A model generated the notes under the pieces. The model saw only the letters and a list, made by a program, of their open reading frames with translations. It was not told where the DNA came from and did no database searches. A DNA stretch of 64,000 nt from Roseobacter litoralis Och 149 (GTDB taxonomy: Bacteria; Pseudomonadota; Alphaproteobacteria; Rhodobacterales; Rhodobacteraceae). Shown piece after piece: positions 8,779-17,431 of this stretch (position 1 is its first letter; each line of letters opens with the position of its first letter). The position numbers and the translations under genes were made by a program. Location: positions 186,001-250,000 of the forward strand of contig NC_015730.1 of assembly GCF_000154785.2 (NCBI RefSeq), written 5' to 3'.

Positions 8779-10107
8779 CTATTCGGGCGTTGTGGCGGAT
8801 TGCAGAAAGCTGATCAGGTCGGCGCGGTCCTGCGCCCCCGTGATCCGTTGCATCGGCATTTTGGAACCGGGGATATAGTGATCCGGGCCAAGGTCGAACA
8901 GCAGATCAACGGTTTCTTCAGTCCAGATCAGGTCTGATGTGGCCAGCGTGGGGGAGTAGGGATAGTCCTTGATCGCGCCCGCGGCGCGGCCAAACAGGTC
9001 ATAAAGAGAGGGCCCTGCGCGCCGTTTCCCATCCGGTTCCAGCGTGTGACAGATCGAACATTTGCGTTTGAACTGGCGCTCGCCGTTGGTCATCTGGTCG
9101 GGGTCGGTCATGAAGGCGCGGGTGGTGCCGGTCATTTGCTCGGCACCGTCAAGGCTGCCCACGGGCCAGCTGTGTACCACGTCAGAAATGCCCCCGGCAT
9201 GGATGTTCTGGCCGTCTGGTGAAAATGCCAGCGCCCAGACCGGCCCGGCGGGGGTGGCCTGAAAATCATCGGTGATGCGCAGGGCGCTGCTGTCGATCAT
9301 CATGATGTAACCCTGCGCGTCGCCAATCGCGATCCGGTCCGTCTTGTCGCTATGGGCCATGGCAAGAATAGGGCGACGATCAGCAGTGAAGTCGCCGATT
9401 TCAACGCCCTCGGGCAGGGAGACCAGCCGCGTCCCTCCGTCGACGGCACCATAGGCCAGCCAGCTTTCATCAGGCGCGACCAGCAGGGTGTTGATGCCAA
9501 ACCCGTGTTCCACCAGACGTTTCAGGAAGGCCCCGGTTTGCGCGTCCCAGACCCGGATCGTGCCATCGGCTGAGCTGGTGTAGAGGCGCGTGCCATCGGG
9601 GGAAAAGGCCACATCGCTGACCGTGTTATCATGCCCTTCGATCAGCACCGGGGCTGCGCCGTCAATCGGCCAGATGCGCACGGTCCGGTCCCAACTGGCG
9701 GAGGCGACGCTTTGCCCGTCTGGGGCGGCGGCAAGGCGGATGACCTTGGCATTATGTCTGCCAAGTTCGCGTACCGTGCTGTTTTGCGGGGACCAGAGCC
9801 GGACTGAATAATCATCCCCTGCGGATACGACCTGACCATTGGCCACGGGAACGACCGCATTCACAGCGGCTTCATGCCCCTCCAGCCACTGCGGTGTGCC
9901 GTCTGTCCAGATGCCGACCGAGTTGTCGAAACTTGCGGTCAGAATGGTGCCATCGGTCTGCGTGCTGATCCCCTTGACCGGCCCGCCATGGCCTTTGAGG
10001 GTGAATGCCTCCTGCGCTTGCGCCAGCGATGACAGGAAAAGGCCACAGGCAGTAAGGCCGAGCAGCAGCCCATGGCGGGCTGTGGAAAGGGTTTGTATCA
10101 TGTTCAT
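8779..10107 (-). CDS. Secreted WD40-repeat protein with C-terminal cytochrome c domain
   Basis: Exported protein of about 442 residues. The start MNMIQTLSTARHG is followed by a signal peptide ending SLAQA, so the protein is periplasmic. Residues of about 35-320 form WD40-type beta-propeller blades, recognisable as repeated LAFSPDG, GHDNTVSDVAFSPDG and IRVWDAQTG motifs. A class I cytochrome c domain follows, with heme motif CSICH near residue 350 and a probable axial methionine in PGSKMPMQRI. Haem c attachment and electron transfer in the periplasm follow from the motif; the redox partner is unknown. An in-frame ATG at 10152 would put 15 polar residues before the signal peptide and is less likely. 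Confidence 0.78.
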   Translation of the reverse strand: MNMIQTLSTARHGLLLGLTACGLFLSSLAQAQEAFTLKGHGGPVKGISTQTDGTILTASFDNSVGIWTDGTPQWLEGHEAAVNAVVPVANGQVVSAGDDYSVRLWSPQNSTVRELGRHNAKVIRLAAAPDGQSVASASWDRTVRIWPIDGAAPVLIEGHDNTVSDVAFSPDGTRLYTSSADGTIRVWDAQTGAFLKRLVEHGFGINTLLVAPDESWLAYGAVDGGTRLVSLPEGVEIGDFTADRRPILAMAHSDKTDRIAIGDAQGYIMMIDSSALRITDDFQATPAGPVWALAFSPDGQNIHAGGISDVVHSWPVGSLDGAEQMTGTTRAFMTDPDQMTNGERQFKRKCSICHTLEPDGKRRAGPSLYDLFGRAAGAIKDYPYSPTLATSDLIWTEETVDLLFDLGPDHYIPGSKMPMQRITGAQDRADLISFLQSATTPE

Positions 10108-10290
10108 TCGACGTGTCGGCTTCCTGACTGGCGTATTCACACAAGGTGGCACCGATGTTGTGTCACCTTATCAGAGAAACCGTGAATGCGTCTATTCCCA
10201 TGCGCTCCGTAGGTCGGGAGGCAAACACGGATCGGCATGTCCGGCTGTTGTTTTGACGGCACTGCGCGGCGGGTGACGCCGACACAGGTA

Positions 10291-10323
10291 TTGACTTTTG
10301 CCTTTATATCGAGATATCTCGAT
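10291..10323 (+). promoter_or_regulatory. Promoter with overlapping palindromic operator of the ArsR-type gene
   Basis: TTGACT (10291-10296) and ATATCT (10314-10319) are spaced 17 bases apart and fit a sigma-70 promoter. A perfect 16-base palindrome, ATCGAGATATCTCGAT (10308-10323), covers the -10 element and ends two bases before the start codon. The arrangement fits autorepression by the encoded ArsR-family protein and probable leaderless or nearly leaderless translation. Confidence 0.6.
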
Positions 10324-10325
10324 TT

Positions 10326-10640
10326 ATGGACATTGAAAGATCAATATCAGCGCTGAACAACCCGGTGCGTCGCCAGATTTTGGAATGGCTGAAAGACCGG
10401 TCAAACTTTCCGTCCGCACTGCCGGAGCACGAAGACCTTGAGGGCGTGTGTGTTGCGCATATTCAGGAGAAGGCAAAGCTGTCTCAGTCTACGGTATCGA
10501 ATTACATGGGGGTGTTGAAACAGGCCGGTTTCGTTCGCGCAGAGCGCCATGGGCAGTGGACATTTTACCGGCGCGACGAAACGAACATTCGCGCGTTTCT
10601 TGCGGCTGTGCAGGATGAACTCTTGAGTCCACAGAAGTAG
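10326..10640 (+). CDS. ArsR/SmtB-family winged-helix repressor
   Basis: Small DNA-binding protein of 104 residues with the ArsR fold. ALNNPVRRQILEWL is the first helix pair, and LSQSTVSNYMGVLKQAGFVRAERHGQWTFY is the recognition helix and wing. No classical metal-binding CxC motif is present; only one Cys (EGVCVAH) is seen, so the signal is more likely an organic or redox ligand than a metal. Palindromes of the same kind lie in front of this gene and in front of the flavin oxidoreductase that follows, which suggests that it controls both. The ATG is only two bases behind the palindrome. Confidence 0.82.
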   Translation: MDIERSISALNNPVRRQILEWLKDRSNFPSALPEHEDLEGVCVAHIQEKAKLSQSTVSNYMGVLKQAGFVRAERHGQWTFYRRDETNIRAFLAAVQDELLSPQK

Positions 10641-10683
10641 AGGCGCAGCGTGCCACATCGTAACCTGCGTTAATAAAGTGATA

Positions 10684-10701
10684 TATCGAAATATGCCGAT
10701 A
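10684..10701 (+). promoter_or_regulatory. Second ArsR-type palindrome, before the flavin oxidoreductase
   Basis: TATCGAAATATGCCGATA has matching TATCG/CGATA ends and agrees with the autoregulatory palindrome at 10307-10323 in 13 of 17 positions. It lies 13 bases before the start codon of the flavin oxidoreductase, so it is the likely operator that puts that gene under the ArsR-type regulator. Confidence 0.55.
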
Positions 10702-10714
10702 GAAAGATAATGAC

Positions 10715-11923
10715 ATGAAGAACCCATTGGCCCAACCGCTTTGTCTGCCCTGCGGCGTTCGGCTCCAGAATCGAATTATCAAATCTGCCATGTCTGATTC
10801 CCTTGGTGATGGTGCGGGCAATCCGACCGGGGCGCAGATGCGTCTATATGAACGATGGGCTGAGGGAGGCGCTGCGCTGTCGTTGATTGGTGAAGTGCAG
10901 GTGGTCCCGGATTATCCTGAAAAGCCCGGCAATCTGGTTTTCGCATCAGATGCGGATCTTCCGGCCTTGCGGGAATTGGCAAAGCGCGGGTCCGTCAACG
11001 GCGCGCACATCTGGCCGCAGCTTGGCCACGCGGGGGCGCTGTCACATGCGCCGATCAGCAGGCCCAAAGGCCCCTCGGCACTGGATGTTGCGGGTCTGAA
11101 ATGCGATGGAATGTCCTTGGATGACATTCACAACCTGCCCCAAGTCTATGCGCAGGCCGCGATGCTGGCACAGAAGGCGGGCTTTGGTGGCGTTCTTATC
11201 CATGCAGGTCACGGATTCCTGTTGAGCCAGTTCTTGTCACCCTTGTTCAATCATCGCACGGATTCCTATGGCGGCACGATTGGCGCGCGTTTCCGCATTA
11301 TACGTGAAGTGCTCAGCGCCGTTCGGCAAGCGGTCGGGGCGGCTTATCCGGTTGGAATCAGGATCAACGCCACCGACAAACTGGAAGGGGGACTGACACA
11401 TCACGACGCGCTGGAAGTCGTGCGTTTGTTGGACGACACATCCGTGGATTTGATCGACATCAGTGGTGGCACCTATTTCCCCGGCGCCGCATCAAGTTCG
11501 GATGAATTAGCGACCTCCGGCCCGTATTTCACCGATTTTGGCAAGAAAGCCAAAACAGTGACGTCTGTTCCCATCATTCTGTCGGGTGGGTTTGAAACGC
11601 GCGATCAGGCGCTGAAAACGCTGGAAGACAGCGCGGCAGATGCCGTCAGCCTCGGCCGTGCAATGGTGCTTAATCCAGCGATTGCAAACGCATGGCAAAG
11701 CGCTGCGGGGGGTGATCCGGCCTTTCCGAGATTCGTTTCGCCGCCGCGTGGTGGTGTTACCGCGTGGTATTCCATGCGTCTGACAGCGCTAGGCGAGGAC
11801 GCTGAACACCTGTTTGATCCAAGTCCGCTGGAGGCCCTTGAAGCTTACGACAGGCGCGATGCGCTGCGCTGCGAAATCTGGCGTCAGCGCTTTGGTGCCG
11901 CCCGCCTGACACCTCACCGCTGA
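10715..11923 (+). CDS. NADH:flavin oxidoreductase, Old Yellow Enzyme family
   Basis: FMN-dependent TIM-barrel oxidoreductase of 402 residues. The family reduces activated alkenes such as enones with NAD(P)H. The HAGHGFLLSQFLSPLFNHRT segment followed by DSYGG is the hallmark of the OYE / 2,4-dienoyl-CoA reductase family, and IDISGGTYFPG and ILSGGF fit the FMN phosphate-binding part. It lacks the C-terminal FAD and 4Fe-4S domains of dienoyl-CoA reductase, so it is a stand-alone OYE-type barrel. It appears to be co-controlled with the ArsR-type gene upstream through the shared palindrome. The substrate is unknown; an electrophile-detoxifying role is inference. Confidence 0.8.
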   Translation: MKNPLAQPLCLPCGVRLQNRIIKSAMSDSLGDGAGNPTGAQMRLYERWAEGGAALSLIGEVQVVPDYPEKPGNLVFASDADLPALRELAKRGSVNGAHIWPQLGHAGALSHAPISRPKGPSALDVAGLKCDGMSLDDIHNLPQVYAQAAMLAQKAGFGGVLIHAGHGFLLSQFLSPLFNHRTDSYGGTIGARFRIIREVLSAVRQAVGAAYPVGIRINATDKLEGGLTHHDALEVVRLLDDTSVDLIDISGGTYFPGAASSSDELATSGPYFTDFGKKAKTVTSVPIILSGGFETRDQALKTLEDSAADAVSLGRAMVLNPAIANAWQSAAGGDPAFPRFVSPPRGGVTAWYSMRLTALGEDAEHLFDPSPLEALEAYDRRDALRCEIWRQRFGAARLTPHR

Positions 11924-12027
11924 CACAGGCCGTGATAAGGCCACGCGGCCTGTTCGCCGCTCGAAAGCGAAACTGCTTTCGCACCGGACGAAACCGCCCG
12001 GTGGCGTCACTGTGCAAATGGGAAGGG

Positions 12028-12103
12028 TGGTGGAGCCTAGCGGGATCGAACCGCTGACCTCCTGCATGCCATGCAGGCGCTCTCCCAGCTGAGCTAAGGC
12101 CCC
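12028..12103 (-). tRNA. tRNA-Ala (anticodon GGC)
   Basis: Read on the minus strand, the 76 bases fold into a full cloverleaf. The acceptor GGGGCCT pairs with AGGCTCC, the D-arm begins AGCTCAGCTGGGAGAGC, the anticodon loop is ATGGCAT with GGC at positions 34-36, and the T-arm has GGTTCGATCC. The encoded CCA tail is at 12028-12030. The GGC anticodon reads GCC alanine codons. Confidence 0.95.
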
Positions 12104-12172
12104 ATTGCGCCGCTGGATAGCGGCAGTGCGAAGCGGGATCAAGAGTAAAAGCGAACCCGCTGCGCAATTGGA

Positions 12173-12499
12173 TCAGCTATCGTCATCGTCAGCTGCAACG
12201 TCAGCGATTTCCTCAAGCGGAACGCTGTCCGTGTCGTCGTCGTCATCGTCCAGCAGATCATCGTCGAGATCCACATCCACATCGTCATCGTCCAGTACCG
12301 CTTCTTCTTCGGTATCGGCTTTTTTCGCTTTTGCGGATGCAGCGTCTTCGGCGTCAGCTGCGATCATACGCGACTTGCTCAGGTCCACTTCGACGACTTC
12401 GCCAGTATAGGGGCTTACGATCGGACTAGCGTTCAGATCGTAGAAACGTTTGCCAGTGGTCGGGCAGAGGCGTTTGGTTCCCCATTCTTCCTTGGGCAT
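12173..12499 (-). CDS. TIGR02300 family (FYDLN) acidic protein
   Basis: Protein of 108 residues with a conserved N-terminal part (MPKEEWGTKRLCPTTGKRFY then DLNASPIVSPYTGE) and an extremely acidic Asp/Glu-rich tail from about residue 60 to the end. The family is widespread in alphaproteobacteria and has no established function. The single CPTTGKRFYDLN motif looks like half of a zinc-ribbon-like site, but only one cysteine is present. It lies on the same strand as tRNA-Ala, 69 bases upstream of it. Confidence 0.85.
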   Translation of the reverse strand: MPKEEWGTKRLCPTTGKRFYDLNASPIVSPYTGEVVEVDLSKSRMIAADAEDAASAKAKKADTEEEAVLDDDDVDVDLDDDLLDDDDDDTDSVPLEEIADVAADDDDS

Positions 12500-12630
12500 G
12501 AAAACCCCCTTTGAATTTGCGGTTAAGGTGTAGATGATTCAGCGCAAGTGCCATATGAGGCGGTGTCTGTAAAGACCTGCCGCGTGTGGCAAAGCGCATG
12601 GCCGGCGATTATCGCAACAAGAGTAGCCAT

Positions 12631-13320
12631 ATGAACGATCCGTACCTGCCCGGAGACCCGCCAATCCCGCTGATCATCCGCCGCTCGGGACGGGCGCGGC
12701 GAATCTCTTTGCGCATTTCTCAATTGGACGGTCGCGTGACGCTGACGCTTCCGGATCGCGTTCCGGAACGCGAAGCCATCCACTTCGCGCAGGAAAAGGA
12801 GGCGTGGATTCGAAAGCATCTGGCCAATCGTACGGGAAACGTTGATGTGGGCCATGGTGTCGTCGTGCCGATTGGCGGGATACCACATCAGGTGACTGAG
12901 GGCGCGGGGCGTCGCATCAGTTTTGCCCAAGGACAGGTGCATGTTCCGGGCGCGGTGGATCGTGTGGGTAAACGTCTCGGTGCGCATCTCAAGGCGTTGG
13001 CCAGAACGCGCTTGGCCGAGGCCTCGGATCACTATGCTGAGCGGCTGGGCAAGCCCTATGCTGCGATCACGCTGCGGGACACGCGGTCGCGATGGGGCTC
13101 CTGCACGGCGCAGGGGCGGTTGATGTATTCATGGCGATTGATTCTGGCCCCGCCGGAGGTGCTGGACTATGTGGCCGCGCATGAAGTGGCGCATCTGGCG
13201 CAGATGAACCACTCGCCCGCCTTTTGGGCGGAGGTCGAGCGGATTTACGGCGATTACGCTGCTGCGAGGGCCTGGCTGCGCCGCGAGGGCAGTTCGCTGC
13301 ACCGCTACCGGTTTGGGTAA
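12631..13320 (+). CDS. YgjP/SprT-like zinc metallopeptidase (DUF45 family)
   Basis: Predicted cytoplasmic zinc-dependent metallohydrolase of about 229 residues. The zinc motif HEVAHLAQMNHSPAFW (HExxH plus a downstream His) is in the last quarter, and the RDTRSRWGSCTAQGRLMYSW signature of the family precedes it. The start is uncertain: ATG at 12631 is preferred because the family normally begins about ten residues before the RRSGRARRISLRI strand, but in-frame GTG at 12586 and ATG at 12598 are possible and none has a good ribosome-binding site. The biological substrate of this family is not established. Confidence 0.75.
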   Translation: MNDPYLPGDPPIPLIIRRSGRARRISLRISQLDGRVTLTLPDRVPEREAIHFAQEKEAWIRKHLANRTGNVDVGHGVVVPIGGIPHQVTEGAGRRISFAQGQVHVPGAVDRVGKRLGAHLKALARTRLAEASDHYAERLGKPYAAITLRDTRSRWGSCTAQGRLMYSWRLILAPPEVLDYVAAHEVAHLAQMNHSPAFWAEVERIYGDYAAARAWLRREGSSLHRYRFG

Positions 13321-13349
13321 TTTTCGGGCCGGCACTTGACGCCCCGGGG

Positions 13350-13363
13350 TTTGTGATCACAAA
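13350..13363 (+). promoter_or_regulatory. Perfect palindrome before the GntR gene, likely autoregulatory operator
   Basis: TTTGTGATCACAAA is a perfect 14-base palindrome eight bases before the GntR start codon. TTGTGATCACAA matches the TNGTNNNACNA form typical of GntR/FCD-family operators. Confidence 0.55.
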
Positions 13364-13370
13364 TGCAGCC

Positions 13371-14021
13371 ATGATTTTAAACCAACGTCCCGCAGATGCG
13401 ACACCCGTTGCACATGACCGCGTTTACCGATCCTTGCGCGGTCGCATCATGCAAGGTGCAATCCCGCCGGGCGAAGCACTGACGCTGCGCGGAATCGGTA
13501 AAGCCTACGATGTTTCCATGACACCGGCGCGTGAAGCGGTGCGCAGGCTGGTGGCGGAGGGGGCGTTGACCTTGTCGTCATCCGGGCGCGTTTCGACACC
13601 GGAACTCAGCAACGAACGGATCGAAGAGCTAGCCTCGCTGCGCGCCCTGATCGAGGTCGAATTGGCCAGCCGCGCGTTGCCGCGGGCGCATATGGCTCTG
13701 ATCGAACGCTTGCAGACCATAAATTCCACCGTCGCCGAGGCGGTCGCCCATCGGGACGCGGTCAGCTATATCCGCACAAATCTGGAGTTTCACCGAACCC
13801 TCTATTTGCGCGCGCAAGCCCCGGCGATGCTGGCCATGGCGGAAACGGTCTGGTTGCAAATGGGTCCTACCATGCGTGCGCTTTACGGTCGCTTGCGGCG
13901 CAAGGAACCGCCGCATTATCACCGTTTGATTATCGCGGCCCTGCGCGCGGGCGATGAGCCGGGCCTGCGTCTCGCGGTGCGTTCGGATGTGACACAAGGC
14001 CTGAGGATGCTGGCAAGCTAA
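13371..14021 (+). CDS. GntR-family (FCD) transcriptional regulator
   Basis: DNA-binding regulator of 216 residues. Residues 14-75 are the winged helix (YRSLRGRIMQGAIPPGEALT, then MTPAREAVRRLVAEGAL). The rest is an all-helical FCD ligand-binding domain with metal- or ligand-binding histidine candidates in FHRTLYL and HYHRLIIAAL. The start at 13371 is preferred because it follows the palindrome. An open frame runs further upstream, but it would overlap the metallopeptidase and has no support. No target gene is obvious beside it, since accA is convergent. Ligand unknown. Confidence 0.82.
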   Translation: MILNQRPADATPVAHDRVYRSLRGRIMQGAIPPGEALTLRGIGKAYDVSMTPAREAVRRLVAEGALTLSSSGRVSTPELSNERIEELASLRALIEVELASRALPRAHMALIERLQTINSTVAEAVAHRDAVSYIRTNLEFHRTLYLRAQAPAMLAMAETVWLQMGPTMRALYGRLRRKEPPHYHRLIIAALRAGDEPGLRLAVRSDVTQGLRMLAS

Positions 14022-14055
14022 GGAGTGCCAGAGTTGTCCCGAAACGGTGCCTGCC

Positions 14056-15018
14056 TCAGGCGGCAAGGCCCTTTGACCCCAGTTCAAGGAATTTGTTGCG
14101 CCGCTCGGTGATGAGCGTTGTGCGATCTTTGGATGACAATTCGTCCACCATATCGGCAAGGGCACGGCCCACTGAGGCGATGGTCGTTTTTGCATCACGA
14201 TGTGCGCCGCCCATCGGTTCGGGGATGATACGGTCAATCACGCCAAGCTGCTTGAGGTCCTGCGCAGTCAGGCGCAGCGCTTCGGCGGCTTCGCGCATCT
14301 TTTCGGCGTCTTTCCACAGGATTGACGCGCAGCCCTCGGGGCTGATGACGGAATAGACGGAATGTTCGAGCATGGCGACACGGTTTGCCGTGGCAAACGC
14401 GACCGCACCGCCCGAGCCACCTTCGCCAATGACCACGGAGACCAGCGGTACTCCAATCTGCAGGCATTTTTCGGTCGAGCGGGCGATAGCTTCGGACTGG
14501 CCGCGTTCTTCGGCCCCTTTGCCGGGATAGGCGCCGGGGGTGTCCACCAGTGTCACGACAGGCAGACCGAACCGGTCCGCCATTTCCATCAAGCGGATCG
14601 CCTTGCGGTATCCTTCGGGCCGGGCCATGCCGAAATTACGTTCAATGCGGGATTTCGTATCATTACCCTTTTCATGCCCGATCACCATGACGGGACGGTC
14701 CTGCAGGCGGGCCAATCCGCCCAGAATCGCGTGGTCATCGGCGAAGTTCCGGTCGCCCGCCAGCGGCGTATAATCGGTGAACAGGGCGTTGATGTAATCT
14801 TGGCAATGCGGGCGTTCGGGGTGGCGCGCGACCTGACATTTCCGCCAAGGGGTCAGCGTGCTGTACAACTCCTCCAGCAGGGTGCGCGCCTTGGCATCCA
14901 GAGCGGAGGCCTCATCGGTCACGTCCATTTCCTCATTTGCCCGTGCGAGGGCGCGCAGCTCTTCGGCCTTGCCTTCAATCTCGGCAAGAGGTTTTTCGAA
15001 ATCCATATATTGCGTCAT
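14056..15018 (-). CDS. accA: Acetyl-CoA carboxylase, carboxyltransferase subunit alpha
   Basis: Subunit of 320 residues that, with AccD, transfers CO2 from carboxybiotin to acetyl-CoA to make malonyl-CoA for fatty acid synthesis in the cytoplasm. The crotonase-like core shows [26 protein letters not shown] features ([20 protein letters not shown]), followed by [10 protein letters not shown] and [12 protein letters not shown]. Length and ends are normal for AccA. GGAGTGG precedes the ATG. The gene is single and convergent with the GntR gene; accD is not in the window. Confidence 0.95.
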   Translation of the reverse strand: MTQYMDFEKPLAEIEGKAEELRALARANEEMDVTDEASALDAKARTLLEELYSTLTPWRKCQVARHPERPHCQDYINALFTDYTPLAGDRNFADDHAILGGLARLQDRPVMVIGHEKGNDTKSRIERNFGMARPEGYRKAIRLMEMADRFGLPVVTLVDTPGAYPGKGAEERGQSEAIARSTEKCLQIGVPLVSVVIGEGGSGGAVAFATANRVAMLEHSVYSVISPEGCASILWKDAEKMREAAEALRLTAQDLKQLGVIDRIIPEPMGGAHRDAKTTIASVGRALADMVDELSSKDRTTLITERRNKFLELGSKGLAA

Positions 15019-15076
15019 GAGCCACTCCGATTGAACGGGTCCTATATGGCGGGCATTGCCGGGCTTTGCAACGGGA

Positions 15077-15673
15077 TCAAACGGGCCAGAGCACCGGAAT
15101 AAGAGAGGCCATCAGCAGGGCGGCCATGGTCCAATTGAAAACCCGCAGCCGCAGCGGGTTCGTCAGGATGCGCGCCATTTGTTGCCCCAGAACCGCCCAG
15201 AGCGTGATGGATGGCAGGTTCACCAGACCGAAAACCAGAGCCACAAGGCCAAACGCAACCAGCGTGGCATCCGTTGCATAAACAGATAGCGCGGTCAGCG
15301 CCATGGCCCATGCCTTCGGGTTGACCCACTGAAAGGCGGCGGCCTGCAAAAATGTCATCGGCGTGCCCTGCGCCTCACCCGATTTGGCCGGGCCTGCACG
15401 CGCAATTTTCCACGCCAGCCATGTCATGTAGGTGACAGAGAAGATTTTCAGAACCGTATAGCTGGGGGGCCATGCGTCAAACATCTGGATGAGCCCGGCA
15501 CCCACCGCCACGATCATCAGTGTAAAGCCGATTGCGATACCAAGCATATGCGGTACGGACCGGGAAAAGCCGAAATTGGCACCAGAGGCCATCAACATCA
15601 GGTTATTCGGCCCCGGCGTTACCGAGCTGACAAAGGCGAAAACCACAAGGGCAGAGAGTGTTTCAAAAGGCAT
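15077..15673 (-). CDS. LysE/RhtB-family amino acid exporter
   Basis: Inner-membrane exporter of about 198 residues with six predicted helices. The [16 protein letters not shown] motif near the N-terminus defines the LysE/RhtB family. The family exports amino acids or their analogues. The start at 15673 ([12 protein letters not shown]) fits family length; an ATG at 15691 is also possible. It is divergent from an Lrp-family regulator 72 bases away, the classical LysE-regulator arrangement, which suggests amino-acid-dependent control. Substrate unknown. Confidence 0.8.
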   Translation of the reverse strand: MPFETLSALVVFAFVSSVTPGPNNLMLMASGANFGFSRSVPHMLGIAIGFTLMIVAVGAGLIQMFDAWPPSYTVLKIFSVTYMTWLAWKIARAGPAKSGEAQGTPMTFLQAAAFQWVNPKAWAMALTALSVYATDATLVAFGLVALVFGLVNLPSITLWAVLGQQMARILTNPLRLRVFNWTMAALLMASLIPVLWPV

Positions 15674-15745
15674 GCGCAAAGAATGGCGCATTCTAAATAC
15701 ATTCGGATTGCAAACTTCACGGTTTTTGCGGATTAATCACAACTA

Positions 15746-16198
15746 ATGAGCGATCTGGACCAAAGAACCGAACATATATTGCGTGAACTGACGGTCAATG
15801 GGCGCATCAGTAACATCGAACTTGCCGACCGTGTTGGCCTGTCGCCCTCTGCCTGTTTGCGTCGCGTGCAGGATCTGGAGCGCGCGGGCCTGATCAAGGG
15901 GTATCGCGCCGTGCTTGACCGGACCGCATTGGGGCGCGGGTTTGTCGCCTATATCGGTGTCGGCCTTCGGGAACATTCCAAGGCCAGCCAGGAAGCTTTT
16001 GAGCGCGCCATTGCACGCGCGCCCGAAGTGCGCGAATGCCACAACACCACCGGGACGATCGAATACCTTCTGCGGGTGGAATGCGCTGATCTGCCAGAAT
16101 ACAAATCGTTTCACACCGATACCTTGGGCGCCATTCCGCAGGTGAGTTCTATCACGTCCTATGTGGTGATGGGCTCCCCCAAGGACGAACGCGCCTGA
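15746..16198 (+). CDS. Lrp/AsnC-family regulator, divergent from the LysE exporter
   Basis: Regulator of 150 residues. The N-terminal helix-turn-helix is NIELADRVGLSPSACLRRVQ, and the C-terminal half is an amino-acid-binding RAM domain (ARAPEVRECHNTTGTIEYLL). It probably senses an amino acid and controls the adjacent exporter gene, and also itself, from the shared intergenic region. It belongs to the same family as the regulator at 53868-54329 next to alanine dehydrogenase; both share the LSPSAC recognition helix. Confidence 0.85.
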   Translation: MSDLDQRTEHILRELTVNGRISNIELADRVGLSPSACLRRVQDLERAGLIKGYRAVLDRTALGRGFVAYIGVGLREHSKASQEAFERAIARAPEVRECHNTTGTIEYLLRVECADLPEYKSFHTDTLGAIPQVSSITSYVVMGSPKDERA

Positions 16199-16215
16199 CG
16201 ATGCGCCCGCCCTAC

Positions 16216-17172
16216 TCAGGAGGCGATCATTTCTGACTGGCGCACGATCACTTCCGCCTGTTTGATGGAGGCGATATCAACCAGTCGCCCCTTGTAGACG
16301 GTTGCCCCTTCGCCATTGGCTTTGGCCTGTTCCATGGCCGCCAGAATTTCGCGGGCTTCGGTCACGGCCTCTTCCGAGGGGGTAAAGACTTCATTGGCGA
16401 TGGCGACCTGCTTGGGATGGATCGCCCATTTGCCCACCATGCCCAGCGTGGCCGACCGCCGTGCCTGCGCGCGAAACCCTTCGTCATCCGAAAAATCGCC
16501 AAAGGGTCCATCCACCGGCAGAACACCATGCGTCCGGCAGGCGGCCACGATGGCCGTTTGCGCCCAATGCCACGGGTCTGACCAATATTTCTGGCCCTCG
16601 CGCAGCATATAATAGTTTTCCTGAGTGCCACCGATGCCTGTGGTTTGCATCCCCATGGAGGCGGCAAAATCGGCAGCCCCAAGGCTCATCGCGGTCATAC
16701 GGGGGGAGGCGGCGGCGATTTCTTCGACATGGGCGATCCCGGCCGCAGATTCGATGATGACCTCAAAGGTGATCTTTTTGCTGCGGCCCTTGGCGGCCTC
16801 AACCGCTGTGACCAGCGCATCAACGGCATAGATATCGCCCGCGCAGCCGACTTTGGGAATCATGATCTGATCCAGCCGCTCGCCTGCCTGTTCCAGCAAA
16901 TCCACCACGTCCTTGTACCAATAGGGCGTGTCCAGCCCGTTGATGCGGACCGACAGCGTCTTGGTGCCCCAGTCGATATCGGAGATCGCCTGAATGACGT
17001 TGGCGCGCGCTGAGTCTTTGTCGCTGGGCGCGACACTGTCTTCGAGGTCAAGGTTGATCACATCTGCCGCAGAAGCCGCCATTTTCTCGAATATCGCCGG
17101 GCGGGATCCGGGGCCAAAAAGCTGACAGCGGTTCGGGCGTGCAGGGGCAGTGGGCTGAAGGCGAAAGCTCAT
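16216..17172 (-). CDS. mcl1: L-malyl-CoA / beta-methylmalyl-CoA lyase
   Basis: HpcH/HpaI-fold (CitE-like) lyase of 318 residues that cleaves beta-methylmalyl-CoA to glyoxylate and propionyl-CoA, and malyl-CoA to glyoxylate and acetyl-CoA, in the ethylmalonyl-CoA pathway. The sequence from MSFRLQPTAPARPNRCQLFG onward follows the Rhodobacter sphaeroides Mcl1 almost residue for residue, including LDLEDSVAP and the GIGGTQENYYML segment. The start at 17172 is marked by a GAGGTCC ribosome-binding site; an open frame continues upstream to 17250 without support. Other genes of the pathway are not in the window. Confidence 0.93.
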   Translation of the reverse strand: MSFRLQPTAPARPNRCQLFGPGSRPAIFEKMAASAADVINLDLEDSVAPSDKDSARANVIQAISDIDWGTKTLSVRINGLDTPYWYKDVVDLLEQAGERLDQIMIPKVGCAGDIYAVDALVTAVEAAKGRSKKITFEVIIESAAGIAHVEEIAAASPRMTAMSLGAADFAASMGMQTTGIGGTQENYYMLREGQKYWSDPWHWAQTAIVAACRTHGVLPVDGPFGDFSDDEGFRAQARRSATLGMVGKWAIHPKQVAIANEVFTPSEEAVTEAREILAAMEQAKANGEGATVYKGRLVDIASIKQAEVIVRQSEMIAS

Positions 17173-17431
17173 GTGGGACCTCATGGGTAATTTTATGTCG
17201 AATACTATCTCGGTTCTGGTATTAAATTGCGCCAGATGCTGCAAGTGCATTTCGCACCTGCAGAAAGTAATCTGAGTGCGCGGATTCGGCGTTGATGCAA
17301 GGATATTCTATAAAAACGTAAAACCTACGAAGAATCTTGTGCATGACGTTACAAATCAACAAATAACGCGACGTCATTGCAGCCCAAACCGGTGAAATTG
17401 CAGTGAAACAGGATCACAGGGGGCCATCGCG

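Noticed and set aside
13224-13370. Upstream extension of the GntR gene
   Set aside because: It would overlap the metallopeptidase gene and run through the operator-like palindrome; the ATG at 13371 gives a normal FCD-family length.
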